A stretch of 64,000 nucleotides of DNA from JADJLQ01 sp044227925 (GTDB lineage: Bacteria; Bacteroidota; Bacteroidia; Chitinophagales; Saprospiraceae), in contig JBGAVW010000001.1 in the NCBI GenBank assembly GCA_044227925.1, positions 1 to 64,000 on the forward strand, given 5' to 3'. Below are positions 43,801-53,442 of the stretch, one piece after another. The notes under the pieces were generated by a model, which did not search any database, was not told where the DNA came from, and worked only from the letters and a program-made list of their open reading frames with translations. Both the position numbers and the translations under genes were made by a program. How positions within the stretch are numbered: the stretch's first letter is position 1; each line of letters opens with the position of its first letter.

Positions 43801-45120
43801 CTATATCAATGAATTAATTAACAATACAGTCAAAAAACCTACTATGCCGGTAATGGTACTCATTAAAGTAAGCATCCTCAGGTTTTGAGGGACAGTCAAA
43901 CCGGAATACCTGGATATCACCCAAAAACCCGAATCATTTGGAAAAGACATGCAAATGCTGCCACAGCAAATCGCTAATCCGATCATGACCGGATTTTCGG
44001 ATGACGACGCCAGCATGGGAGCCATGATAGATGAAACGGTTACGGCTGCAACTGTGGCTGATCCCTGGGCAGCTCTGAGTATGGCGGTCAATAAAAATGC
44101 AGTTACTAATAAAGGCATATTCCAGGAGGATAAAAGTTTTACAATATGATCTGATATGCCAGAGCCATTGATTACCGATCCGAATGCTCCACCGGCACCT
44201 ACTATTAATATCAGCAGTCCGGCATCTGCACCACCCGAAGCTACCAGTGTTTCAAATGATTTACTAAAATATTTTTTCAATAACAATCCGGCTATTGCGA
44301 CACCGATCAGCATGGCAATATTTTTATCGCCTATAAAACTAAATAAGGATGTGAAGGAATTGTCTTTTGGTAAAAACTCTGCCATCAGCCCTCCTATGAG
44401 TATCAGCAAAATGGGCAATAATAATACAAATAATGACAGGCTCCCTGAAGGTTTGGACCGGTTTGCATCATACTCTCCATCATCAAGTCCGACCGTATTG
44501 ATCTGCATAAATGCCTGTCTTGAAAAAATCTTAGCCGATATTAATCCAGCCAGTGCAGGTGGTATAGCCACAATCAAAGCCCAAAATAAAAAACTACCGA
44601 CCGGGAGATTCAGATTTCCCATTACTGCTAAAGGGCCGGGAGTCGGTATTACAATACAATGTGTCGCAAGGCCTGCAATAGTGAGGGAGGTCACCAATCC
44701 AATTAAGGGAATATTTCCTTTTTTTGAAAGATCCCGCAATAAAGGCATAAATACAATAAATGCTGCGGTAAGAAATACCGGTATGCATACTATATAACCT
44801 GTAATACAAATGGCTAATATTGAAAATCGGGCACCAATACTATTTAAAAATAACCGTGCAATCTGTTCGGTAGCACCAGCATCAGCCAGTACTTTCCCGA
44901 GCAATATCCCCAAGGCTACCATAATACCGATGCTGCCCATGGTAGACCCAAATCCATCTGAAAGTAATTTGGTTACTTTGGTGATGGGAAGTCCGGCTGC
45001 CAATCCTGTAAATATTCCAACAGATAAGAGTACAAGGAATGGATTGATTTTTAATCTGATGATCCCGAATAATAAAATGCCGATGGCAAGAGCAAATAAG
45101 ATAAGAGGAGAAGTTGGCAT
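43801..45120 (-). CDS. GntP family gluconate/sugar-acid:H+ symporter
   Basis: About 439 residues, at least twelve hydrophobic helices. It matches GntP in 'KINPFLVLLSVGIFTGLAAGLPITKVTKLLSDGFGSTMGSIGIMVALGILLGKVLADAGATEQIAR', 'GLATHCIVIPTPGPLAVMGNL', 'AILRAAQGSATVAAVT' and 'GSICMSFPNDSGFWVISRYSGLT'. It imports gluconate-like sugar acids. The ATG at 45120 fits the family; a TTG at 45162 is also in frame. It is directly downstream of a TauE-type gene and upstream of araBD. Confidence 0.92.
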   Translation of the reverse strand: MPTSPLILFALAIGILLFGIIRLKINPFLVLLSVGIFTGLAAGLPITKVTKLLSDGFGSTMGSIGIMVALGILLGKVLADAGATEQIARLFLNSIGARFSILAICITGYIVCIPVFLTAAFIVFMPLLRDLSKKGNIPLIGLVTSLTIAGLATHCIVIPTPGPLAVMGNLNLPVGSFLFWALIVAIPPALAGLISAKIFSRQAFMQINTVGLDDGEYDANRSKPSGSLSLFVLLLPILLILIGGLMAEFLPKDNSFTSLFSFIGDKNIAMLIGVAIAGLLLKKYFSKSFETLVASGGADAGLLILIVGAGGAFGSVINGSGISDHIVKLLSSWNMPLLVTAFLLTAILRAAQGSATVAAVTVSSIMAPMLASSSENPVMIGLAICCGSICMSFPNDSGFWVISRYSGLTVPQNLRMLTLMSTITGIVGFLTVLLINSLI

Positions 45121-45175
45121 ATAAACAATGAGATTTAAATTGAAATTACTAAAAATATCCAAAGTGCGGATATCC

Positions 45176-45925
45176 TTATTTGATCAACATTGCCAATGCC
45201 CCAACCAGGGTAAGTGCAAGTACCATTTTTCTATAGGCATCGTTGGTCATCCTTTTTACAATCCTAACACCAATAAAAAAACCTATAATCACAAAAGGAG
45301 CCAGTACCAGATCGTATTTAATAGTTTCGATGGTTACATTCTTCCAAAAAACAATCTGGAATGGTACTTTGAAAAGATTAATTATCAAAAATAGCCAGGA
45401 TACAGTACCAATAAAATGATCCTTGGGTACTTTTAATGCCATAAAATACAGAGTCGAAAATGCACCAGCCAGATTGCCGAGCATAGTGGTGATACCAGAT
45501 ATCAACCCCATACCAGATCCAAACCATCCCCCTTCAGGTATTTTAATATTCTTTTTATATTCAAATAAAAAAAGGAGAGATATAGCCGCTAATATGATCA
45601 AAGCCATGGATTTTCTAAATAGGACTTCATTCATGTCTTTACCCAGGAAAACACCAATCAATACTCCAATAATCAGCCAGGGCATTAAAATTTTCAGGTA
45701 TTTCCATTGGGCATGCCGATGGTAATACGACACGGAAAATACATCCGCCAGGCAAAGTAATAACAGTACAATACCTGTAGATGCTTTCGATCCAAATATG
45801 AATGCCATTATAGTTACCTGTGCCACATCAATTCCCCGGATGCCGGCTTTGGATAAGCCGATGAGAAATGCCCCAACGGCAATCAATAGCCATTGGCTTA
45901 AAAGTAATGATTGGAAAAAATCCAT
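45176..45925 (-). CDS. TauE/SafE family membrane permease
   Basis: 249 residues, about eight hydrophobic segments, with the duplicated TauE pattern ('AVGAFLIGLSKAGIRGIDVAQVTIMAFIFGSKASTGIVLLLLCLADVFSVSYYHRHAQW' and 'GLISGITTMLGNLAGAFSTLYFMALKVPKDHFIGTVSWLFLIINL'). The family exports sulfite, sulfonates or organic acids. It is not closely similar to the copy at 4698. Its place directly before the GntP gene suggests a role in the sugar-acid locus, perhaps organic anion efflux (inference). Confidence 0.85.
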   Translation of the reverse strand: MDFFQSLLLSQWLLIAVGAFLIGLSKAGIRGIDVAQVTIMAFIFGSKASTGIVLLLLCLADVFSVSYYHRHAQWKYLKILMPWLIIGVLIGVFLGKDMNEVLFRKSMALIILAAISLLFLFEYKKNIKIPEGGWFGSGMGLISGITTMLGNLAGAFSTLYFMALKVPKDHFIGTVSWLFLIINLFKVPFQIVFWKNVTIETIKYDLVLAPFVIIGFFIGVRIVKRMTNDAYRKMVLALTLVGALAMLIK

Positions 45926-45989
45926 TGATCTTTAAATCGGGAATCGAAAAGAGAAACAAGTACTGATCTTTTCGATTATATTGATTATA

Positions 45990-46730
45990 TTATTTACCCA
46001 TAGCCATTTTATATCTTTTGGCTACTTCATCCCAATTGATCACATTCCAAATGGCAGTAAGGTAATCGGCACGTTTGTTTTGATATTTTAAATAATAAGC
46101 ATGTTCCCATACATCAATGCCAAGTATAGGAAATCCTTTTATCTCTGCCACATCCATCAATGGGTTGTCTTGATTGGGAGTAGAGCCTACAGATAGTTTT
46201 CCTTTTTTATCCGATACCAGCCAGGCCCAACCGGAACCAAATCTTGCGGTACCTGCTTTGTTCATCGCATCTTTTAATCCGGCCAGATCTTTGAAACCGG
46301 CGGTAATAGCAGTAGCCAATTCTCCTGATGGTGCAGATGAGGTAGCGCTTAATAATTTCCAGAATAATGAATGATTGTAATGCCCGCCACCATTATTTCG
46401 TATCGCTGCCGGTTGCTTGGAAATTTTAGCAAATAATTGCTCCAGGGTCATAGCCGCAGCGACTTTATTAGTACTGAGTTCTTTATTGAGATTGGTTATA
46501 TAGGCATTATGATGTCTGTCGTGATGGATTTCCATTGTCTTGGCATCTATATGTGGCTCTAAAGCAGAAAATGCATAGTCAAGAGGCGGCAAAGTGTAAG
46601 GATCACCGGGGGCAAAAAATGGTTCGATTTTATTGTATTCTAATTTTTCATTTGTGATCAGGGATGGTTTATGCAAAATGCTGAATAGACCTAAGGCGCT
46701 TACACTTTTGAGAAAACTTCTTTTTTCCAT
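45990..46730 (-). CDS. sod: Superoxide dismutase [Mn/Fe], exported
   Basis: 246 residues. The first 25-30 form an export signal ('KRSFLKSVSALGLFSILHKPSL'), unusual for the mostly cytosolic family. Metal ligands H69, H120, D206 and H210 are complete ('EIHHDRHH', 'GGGHYNHSLFW', 'GIDVWEHAYYLKY'); Q187 in 'STPNQDNPLMD' and the G-G-G before H-Y-N-H point to the Mn-type (or cambialistic) group. It would remove superoxide in the periplasm. It sits between the TauE and Gfo/Idh genes, same direction. Confidence 0.92.
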   Translation of the reverse strand: MEKRSFLKSVSALGLFSILHKPSLITNEKLEYNKIEPFFAPGDPYTLPPLDYAFSALEPHIDAKTMEIHHDRHHNAYITNLNKELSTNKVAAAMTLEQLFAKISKQPAAIRNNGGGHYNHSLFWKLLSATSSAPSGELATAITAGFKDLAGLKDAMNKAGTARFGSGWAWLVSDKKGKLSVGSTPNQDNPLMDVAEIKGFPILGIDVWEHAYYLKYQNKRADYLTAIWNVINWDEVAKRYKMAMGK

Positions 46731-46811
46731 TTCTTTTAAATTATATATTATTTTTTACAAAGATAGTGGTTATAGACTGTAAATTTAATTAATACTGAAA
46801 TGCAGTAGGTT

Positions 46812-48206
46812 TTACATCCGGTTAGCACTTGGTTTAAGATTGGTAAGTTCTTCAATTTTTACACTTCGATTCATGGCAATGCTTTTTCTGGCAGCTATAC
46901 CAATAAGACAGGACATAGCTCCATCTCTGCTTCCCGCCATGATTTTAAACGGATTTTCATTCGTTGGATTTTTAAAGATCAGGTCCTGCATACGACTGTC
47001 GCCACCGCCATGGCCACTATTGTATTTTGGTACATAAATGGTTTCGCCTTTTTGAGCAAAGTTGTCCATCACAAATATTTCCTCAAAGCCATCCGGTTTG
47101 TTAGCATTATTTTGATTCATTTCCTGCGCATGTTTGTTAGCCTGGTCTACATCGGCATGCATAAAGGGGATATCCTCCCATGCATCTATACGGCCATTCA
47201 TTCCGTTAAAAGCAAGCTTCCATCCTTCATAGGGAGAATAGGTAGTGAGTGAATAGTTTACAGTTACCCCATTGGCATAAATAATTTGCGCACTCATTTT
47301 ATCCCAGATGTCGATTTCATTTCTGAATACACAACTATCCCGGTAATAATTGTCGTGTGCTTCATTTTTAACATACATATTTACATATTCCTGATTTTTA
47401 TTGATGTCATAATAAAATTTACAGGTGGATTTGTGGTCGCATGTACGGCAGGTTTTTCCTCTGAATGAATTATTTTTTCCATAATGATTTAATTGCCCAT
47501 AGGCCATTACCTCTACCGGATCAGAATCAATAAGCCAATTGAGCATGTCAAAATGGTGAGTGGCTTTATGTACCCAAAGTGATCCACCCTTGTTTACAAA
47601 GGCGTGCCATCGTCTGAAATAATCAGCACCATGGTATACATTGAGGTACCAGTGAAAATCTACCGATGTCAATTTGCCTACTCTTTCTTTGACTAATAAT
47701 TCTTTAATTTTAGTTACATGAGGATTGTGCCGGTAATTAAATCCGACCGTAATTTTTTTATTGGCTTTTTTTTCAGCTTCAAGTATCGCGGCTAATTTTA
47801 TTTCATCTGTGGTCATGGGTTTTTCAGTGATTACTTCGGCACCATATCCCAGCGCTTTTACGATAAACTCATGATGGGTAGCATCCACTGTAGTTACAAT
47901 TACAGTTTCTGGTTTTATTTCCTGCATCATTTTATCAAAATCAGTAAAGGTCGGGCAACTTACTCCCATTGCTGACTTTGCATATTCAACCCGACCGGGA
48001 TTGATGTCGCACAGACCGACAAATTCCACCAGGTCGCTATATTTATTTATAATGTTTTTACCCCAAAATCCGGTACCTCGGCTTCCCGTACCTACTAATA
48101 CCATCCTTTTTTTTGCATTCATTTTTGGGCTTAAGGTGACCGGCATGACTAAACTGCCTGCAGCAAGGGATGACTGCTGTATAAACTCTCTTCTATCAAT
48201 ATCCAT
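46812..48206 (-). CDS. Gfo/Idh/MocA family oxidoreductase, Tat-signal
   Basis: 464 residues, Tat-like start ('DRREFIQQSSLAAGSLVMPV'), Rossmann NAD(P) motif 'VLVGTGSRGTGFWG', 'TVDATHHEFIVKALGYGAEVITEKPMTTDE' with the family's EKP Lys, and 'GFNYRHNPHVTKIKELL'. A cysteine cluster in the C-terminal half ('CRTCDHKSTCKFYYD' plus 'SCVFRNE') may bind a metal. The family interconverts sugars, inositols or sugar acids or acts on glycosides in the periplasm. Part of the sugar-acid neighbourhood. Confidence 0.9.
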   Translation of the reverse strand: MDIDRREFIQQSSLAAGSLVMPVTLSPKMNAKKRMVLVGTGSRGTGFWGKNIINKYSDLVEFVGLCDINPGRVEYAKSAMGVSCPTFTDFDKMMQEIKPETVIVTTVDATHHEFIVKALGYGAEVITEKPMTTDEIKLAAILEAEKKANKKITVGFNYRHNPHVTKIKELLVKERVGKLTSVDFHWYLNVYHGADYFRRWHAFVNKGGSLWVHKATHHFDMLNWLIDSDPVEVMAYGQLNHYGKNNSFRGKTCRTCDHKSTCKFYYDINKNQEYVNMYVKNEAHDNYYRDSCVFRNEIDIWDKMSAQIIYANGVTVNYSLTTYSPYEGWKLAFNGMNGRIDAWEDIPFMHADVDQANKHAQEMNQNNANKPDGFEEIFVMDNFAQKGETIYVPKYNSGHGGGDSRMQDLIFKNPTNENPFKIMAGSRDGAMSCLIGIAARKSIAMNRSVKIEELTNLKPSANRM

Positions 48207-48375
48207 ATTGTTATTTTATTTTAAGTGAAGATAATATGAATTTCAGATTGGAAAGAAGTAATCAACCAGAATTTTGAGTACTACCATCCGGGTGTTAAGA
48301 AAATACTATTTAACATTTTACATCTTCTTGTTACTGCACTGTTCAATTATCATTGTATATTATTAATTCATCAAT

Positions 48376-48804
48376 ATGAAAAATATATTCTTTCTTTTAT
48401 TATTCGTTCCTTGTTTTGCACATTCACAAAATGATGAATCAGAAATTAAGCGGACTATAGAATCGGCTTATGTGGGTGGTATACATAACGGGGGACCAAT
48501 TGCCGACATCAGATCCGGTTTTCATCCGTCTTTCGTAATGTTTAGATTTAATAAAAATGAGATTATTTCAGTAGCGCTGGAAGAATGGATTACAAATATA
48601 GAAAAGGGAAGAACCCAAGCCAATCCCAATGCTGATGGCAATAAAGCTATAGCTGAATACAAACAAGTATCTGTCGCAGGCAATTCGGCAAATGTAATGC
48701 TGGATCTATTTCGGGGCGATAAAAAAATATTTACCGACCATCTGCTATTATATAAATTTAATGAAGGATGGAGAATAGTTTCCAAAACATTTTATAGATA
48801 CTGA
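48376..48804 (+). CDS. Exported NTF2-like protein (lumazine-binding-2 type)
   Basis: 142 residues: signal peptide ('IFFLLLFVPCFAHSQ') and one NTF2-like alpha+beta cone ('EIKRTIESAYVGGIHNGGPIADIRSGFHPSFVMFRF', 'VMLDLFRGDKKIFTDHLLLYKFNEGWRIVSKTFYRY'). Such proteins are common periplasmic small-ligand binders of unknown role. It is the only plus-strand gene in a minus-strand neighbourhood. Confidence 0.85.
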   Translation: MKNIFFLLLFVPCFAHSQNDESEIKRTIESAYVGGIHNGGPIADIRSGFHPSFVMFRFNKNEIISVALEEWITNIEKGRTQANPNADGNKAIAEYKQVSVAGNSANVMLDLFRGDKKIFTDHLLLYKFNEGWRIVSKTFYRY

Positions 48805-48839
48805 ATACTAATACAGGTGAAGAGTAATGACTGGTAAGG

Positions 48840-50129
48840 TTAGCTGAGTTTGTTTAAGGGCACCATTTCCGTTTTACGGGTGAGCATATGTATAATAAAG
48901 TAAGCAACCAAATAGGTACAACCGCAAATAGTAAACAGAATATGATATCCATCTGTAATATTTCCGGATTCTTTAAATCTATCCAGGAGTTTGCCAACAA
49001 ATAAAGGGAATAAAATTCCTCCTATTGCTCCTGCCATTCCTCCTATGCCTACTACTGTGGCCACAGCTTCTTTTGGAAACAAATCTGATGCCAGGGTGAA
49101 AATATTAGTGGCCCATGCCTGATGTACTGCGACGGCTATACTTAACAAGAGTACTGCAATCCATGCTTCATGGGCATATTGGGTAAGGATTACTGTAAGC
49201 TCAATGATGGCAAATAACATCAGTACAAATTTTCTTGCCTTTATAGTGGCCCAACCGCGTTTTATCAATAAGGACGAAAGATACCCGCCACCAATACTCC
49301 CTAGAGTGGTAGCGGTGTATATAATCATCAATTCCCAACTTGGTTTCTTCAGATCCAGGCTAAAACTGGATGCAAAATAGGAGGGTAACCAAAAGAGAAA
49401 AAACCAAAAAATGGGGTCTATCAATGCCTTGCCTGTGATGTAAGCCCAGGTTTGATTATGGTGGAAAAATTTGAGAAGATTTAATTTTATGCTAGGTTGT
49501 TCAGTTATTACACTTACCTGGCCGGACTTAATGAAATTATACTCATCCTTGGTCAGGTATTTGGATTTCTCGGGGGAGTTATAAAAAAATATCCAAAATA
49601 TAAGCCAGATAAAACCAAGCCCTCCTGTAATCCAGAATACTTCTTTCCAGGACCCGAAATGTAAGATTGCTGGAACTAAAAAAACAGCCATCACTACTCC
49701 GACACTGGTACCTGAATTGAATATGCCGGTTGCCAATCCACGCTCTTGTTTGGGAAACCATTCTGCAATTGCTTTTACTCCGGCTGGGAAATTTCCTGCT
49801 TCGCCAATACCCAGGCCAATACGAGCGAATATAAACCCATTCACTGATCTGGCAAGTGCATGTACCATACCTGCCATACTCCATATGATTATCGAAATAA
49901 GATATCCAGCTTTGGTACCAATTTTATCAATAACATTCCCTGCTAATATTAAACCTATTGCATAGGCCGCTGTGAAGGCCATGACAATGCGGGAAAAATT
50001 TTGCTCTGTCCAGGCAAATTCTTTTTCCAATAGCGGTTTTAATAAACCAATGATTTGCCGATCAAGGTAATTAATACAGGTGGCAATAAATAGTAGAGTC
50101 AGTACAAACCATCTGAATTTACCTTGCAT
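48840..50129 (-). CDS. MFS transporter, ExuT/hexuronate (ACS) type
   Basis: 429 residues, 12 helices, with the anion:cation symporter family opening 'RWFVLTLLFIATCINYLDRQIIGLLKPLLEKEFAWTEQNFSRIVMAFTAAYAIG' and 'GLGIGEAGNFPAGVKAIAEWFPKQERGLATGIFNSGTSVGVV', as in hexuronate and galactonate transporters. It imports sugar acids across the inner membrane. It lies 102 bases downstream of the enolase-superfamily dehydratase gene and probably forms a unit with it. Confidence 0.92.
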   Translation of the reverse strand: MQGKFRWFVLTLLFIATCINYLDRQIIGLLKPLLEKEFAWTEQNFSRIVMAFTAAYAIGLILAGNVIDKIGTKAGYLISIIIWSMAGMVHALARSVNGFIFARIGLGIGEAGNFPAGVKAIAEWFPKQERGLATGIFNSGTSVGVVMAVFLVPAILHFGSWKEVFWITGGLGFIWLIFWIFFYNSPEKSKYLTKDEYNFIKSGQVSVITEQPSIKLNLLKFFHHNQTWAYITGKALIDPIFWFFLFWLPSYFASSFSLDLKKPSWELMIIYTATTLGSIGGGYLSSLLIKRGWATIKARKFVLMLFAIIELTVILTQYAHEAWIAVLLLSIAVAVHQAWATNIFTLASDLFPKEAVATVVGIGGMAGAIGGILFPLFVGKLLDRFKESGNITDGYHILFTICGCTYLVAYFIIHMLTRKTEMVPLNKLS

Positions 50130-50231
50130 GATATTGTATAAATGATTGTATGAAACTAATCAATTTTTATGATAGCAAGTTTATGCTTAACCTCGTTTCA
50201 ATTAAGAAAATATGTAATTCTCCTAATTCAC

Positions 50232-51491
50232 CTACCAATTATGTACACTTCCGTCTTTAGCAAATAATATAGGATGCGGATACTTCGTATTTGCAGTCAC
50301 TTCAAACTTCAGATCCGCTTTAGATGGATTAAAAACGACACCTAGTCCTGGGTTGGGATTGAGATGCAATTTCCCGTTTTTAAATAGGATATAATCCTGG
50401 TTAAAATAAGCAGGTTGTTCGATTACGCCTCCTGCTATTTCAATCATACATCTGGTAGGGCTGGATGATCCGAGTACATGCACCAATGCAGCAGTAGATA
50501 ATGGCCCGGTAAAATGAGGTATCATACCTACGTAATGAGTCTCGCACATGGCTGCTATTTTCTTCAATTCCAGCAAACCACCGCTATTTGGCGTAGTTAC
50601 ACGGCAATAATCAATCAGGCGATTTTCAATTAATTCATTGGTATCCCATTTGTCGCTGAATTGTTCACCTACAGCTATAGGGACATTGGTCATTTGCCTT
50701 ATGGTTTTATATACTCCTTTATTTTCAGATCGTATAATATCTTCTACAAAATAAGGCTGCAGTACTTCAATGGCCTTACAAATCTTTATTGCCTCTGTGG
50801 TATCAAACCGTGTATGTAAATCGATGGCCCAGTTACCACCACCGCCTACCGCTGCATCCAGCTTTTGGCAGTGTTCGATGGTTTTTTGAGTATGTTCGTA
50901 AAAATCAAATGGCTGATCTCCATTGCCGCCCGTAGGGCCGGTTCGATAGGTACGAAATCCTGCTGCTATACAATCTTTTGCCCGATCGTATTCGGTAGCT
51001 CCTTTGGATGGGCTGTAACCGGTAGCATAACACTCTACGTAATCTCTCGTTGCACCGCCCAGCAGTTCATATACAGGTATATTTAATGCCTTACCTTTTA
51101 TATCCCACAGGGCCATCTCGATCGCTCCCACCGCATGTATTTTTTCTCTTCCGGGAGGATAAAACATACCTCTGTACAATAGTTGCCAGATATGCTCTAT
51201 TCTGAATGGGTCCATTCCAATAATCATTTTAGCACATTGGTCTATTACATCATTAAACCCCCCTTCACCTATACCCGTAATGCCTCCATCCGTTTCTATC
51301 TCTACAATGCCCCGTGCCTGGTTAAAAAGGGGCTTGGTATAGCCTGGTGCTGCATAATACCGGATTTTTTTTATTTTCAGTTTTGAGCTTTTCCACTTGC
51401 TGGGATTATTAGCACCCAACAGTAATGGCATTCCGAATGCATATGAAGAAGCACCTACTATTGAAGATCGTAAAAATTGCCTACGTAACAT
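50232..51491 (-). CDS. Enolase-superfamily sugar-acid dehydratase (mandelate racemase/GalD type), Tat-signal
   Basis: 419 residues with a Tat-like signal ('LRRQFLRSSIVGASSYAFG'). The mandelate racemase/GalD subgroup residues are in place: D224 and H226 ('WAIDLHTRF'), E250 ('YFVEDIIRSEN'), E276 ('PIAVGEQF'), H326 ('MIPHFTGPLS'). The D-x-H pair is the galactonate/mannonate dehydratase feature rather than the K-x-K of racemases. It is expected to dehydrate an aldonic or uronic acid; the exact one cannot be read. Export of the enzyme suggests action in the periplasm. Confidence 0.88.
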   Translation of the reverse strand: MLRRQFLRSSIVGASSYAFGMPLLLGANNPSKWKSSKLKIKKIRYYAAPGYTKPLFNQARGIVEIETDGGITGIGEGGFNDVIDQCAKMIIGMDPFRIEHIWQLLYRGMFYPPGREKIHAVGAIEMALWDIKGKALNIPVYELLGGATRDYVECYATGYSPSKGATEYDRAKDCIAAGFRTYRTGPTGGNGDQPFDFYEHTQKTIEHCQKLDAAVGGGGNWAIDLHTRFDTTEAIKICKAIEVLQPYFVEDIIRSENKGVYKTIRQMTNVPIAVGEQFSDKWDTNELIENRLIDYCRVTTPNSGGLLELKKIAAMCETHYVGMIPHFTGPLSTAALVHVLGSSSPTRCMIEIAGGVIEQPAYFNQDYILFKNGKLHLNPNPGLGVVFNPSKADLKFEVTANTKYPHPILFAKDGSVHNW

Positions 51492-51577
51492 ATATAAAAC
51501 GGCAAGACTTTTTAATTGCCTGTTCCAATTTACTGCTTAAGCAATGAATATTATAATACCCGGCTAAAAAAAAGGTC

Positions 51578-53440
51578 TCAGGAAGATCTGAAAGCCATAG
51601 CATGGTCTAGTTTCTTACTTTGACCCATAAATACCCTTGAATATATCCGGAGTATGGCTATCTCAATAAACACAAAACACAATGCTGTAATTATCAATAA
51701 AGCATATTGGTGTTCATGTATATGCGTGAATAACAAATCAATGCCAAGAAAAGTAGGTGTGAATGGGAAACCCAGCAAAGCGAGGCAACAAATCAAAAAA
51801 ATCAATGCATATTTTTTATGGCTGTAGCTGTAACCATGATACTGATCCAGCGTAATGTGGTTGTCTAATTCTTCCGTTTTCTTCAGATACAGCCAACCTA
51901 CTATGGATGCTATGGTAACCCCACTCAGGTAGATGAGTATGCGATGCAGAGGAACATGTTCATTATGGGAAATAGCCAATGAGAGCATGGCCTGTCCAAA
52001 AGTCACCATGATCCACGCCCGGGTAGCAGGGCCTCTCTCTGTAAATGATCGCAGTATCAAAAACAAACTCGCGGCTATGTAAAACAGAGTAACACTATGA
52101 TCTATCATGGCGGGAACGTGTTCATCTATTAAAAAATAAAGTATTCCTATTGCAAACAGGATGGCTGTAATCCTGTTGGTAAGCTTATTATCTAGTACAT
52201 GAATTTTTTTTCCAATCCATTTAAACGGGCTCCAACATAATCTATACATCAACCAATCCATACTCCATTCCTTAATGCTTAAAACAAAAAGAGTAGATTG
52301 CAGGGAAGAAACTGAATTTAAAGACTTATTTCCAGGTTTAAAGTGAAATACCATATCATGAACTTTATAACTAAGTACAGATGGGGAAACCAATAATTGA
52401 TACACTCTGAAAAAAGCATGACTCAAAATATGCATTAAAGCAAGCATATGCCATCCGATTGCAATTTCTACGCAGATGATACCTATCTGTGCAATGGTAG
52501 CGTATGCTATTTGCGTCTTTACCGTTGGCTGTACACGGGAAATTGAAAATGCAACCAGGCTTGTGACCACCCCTAAAATGATAAGCAATGCTTTAAACAT
52601 CAGTTGCTCATGCCACAGTGAATGAGTCCGGATTAAAAGAAAAAGCCCTAAATGCACGGATAGTGAACCATAAAAAACAGCCGATGAAGAGGTAGGCCCT
52701 TCCATTGCTCTGGGCAACCAAGATGAAAAAGGAAATAAAGCGGATTTAATTGCTGCTGTAATCATAATCATACTGATGATAAATCCTACTTTGATCCCAT
52801 TTTCTGAGATCAGTGACAGTGCAGTTTCATCAGAATAAAGCTTGATGAATGTAATGTTTTCATTGAATACATGATGACACATCCAAATCGCAAGCAACAG
52901 GCATACATCGCCAAAGCGGTACAATGAAATTACCTTCATGGCATTTTTTACCGGCAGGTATCGGTCTCTGTAAAATGAAATCAATAAAAATGAACAAAGT
53001 CCAAGAACTTCCCATCCGAGAAACAAGGTTTCAAAATTTCCTGAAAAAACAACAAAATGGTAACCAATATTGAATAATAAGAATGTGGTGAAATACCTTT
53101 TAAAGCCATTGTCACGATGCATATAAAATTTACTAAAACGGGTGACCAGAACCAGCACTACAGAACCTAATAATGCGAATAATGCCGTATTTATATCAAA
53201 AAAATAATGCAAAGAAAATTCAAATCCTGGTGAAGAATATAAAACCAAATGCTTGAGGTGCAAAGTATTCCGGCCATCTGCAATCCATTTTACTATAAAC
53301 AGGGTCAACGCTGCCAGGTGTACAATAAGTGTATAATATACCCAACCGCTGATAACTCTTTCGCTTTTAGCCGGCAATGCACAACTAATCAAATAGGTCA
53401 GGACAGGGAAAACAATAAAAAAAAGCAATAGTGAATCCAT
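51578..53440 (-). CDS. dabB: DabB: NuoL/MrpA-like membrane subunit of DIC transporter
   Basis: 620 residues, 14-16 helices of the proton-conducting Proton_antipo_M family ('GWEVLGLCSFLLISFYRDRYLPVKNAMKVISLYRFGDVCLLLAIW', 'AAIKSALFPFSSWLPRAMEGPTSSSAVFYGSLSVHLGLFLLIR', 'QIAYATIAQIGIICVEIAIGWHMLALMHILSHAFFRVYQLLVSPS'). It starts 2 bases after the dabA stop. DabB couples cation flux to the zinc-dependent DabA subunit for energised CO2/bicarbonate uptake. It is not part of complex I here, as no nuo genes are present. Confidence 0.88.
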   Translation of the reverse strand: MDSLLLFFIVFPVLTYLISCALPAKSERVISGWVYYTLIVHLAALTLFIVKWIADGRNTLHLKHLVLYSSPGFEFSLHYFFDINTALFALLGSVVLVLVTRFSKFYMHRDNGFKRYFTTFLLFNIGYHFVVFSGNFETLFLGWEVLGLCSFLLISFYRDRYLPVKNAMKVISLYRFGDVCLLLAIWMCHHVFNENITFIKLYSDETALSLISENGIKVGFIISMIMITAAIKSALFPFSSWLPRAMEGPTSSSAVFYGSLSVHLGLFLLIRTHSLWHEQLMFKALLIILGVVTSLVAFSISRVQPTVKTQIAYATIAQIGIICVEIAIGWHMLALMHILSHAFFRVYQLLVSPSVLSYKVHDMVFHFKPGNKSLNSVSSLQSTLFVLSIKEWSMDWLMYRLCWSPFKWIGKKIHVLDNKLTNRITAILFAIGILYFLIDEHVPAMIDHSVTLFYIAASLFLILRSFTERGPATRAWIMVTFGQAMLSLAISHNEHVPLHRILIYLSGVTIASIVGWLYLKKTEELDNHITLDQYHGYSYSHKKYALIFLICCLALLGFPFTPTFLGIDLLFTHIHEHQYALLIITALCFVFIEIAILRIYSRVFMGQSKKLDHAMAFRSS

Positions 53441-53442
53441 GG

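Noticed and set aside
44156..44797. 213-codon plus-strand open frame inside the gntP region
   Set aside because: It is antisense to a clear GntP permease; the Pro/Ile/Asn-rich translation is the usual shadow of a hydrophobic coding strand.
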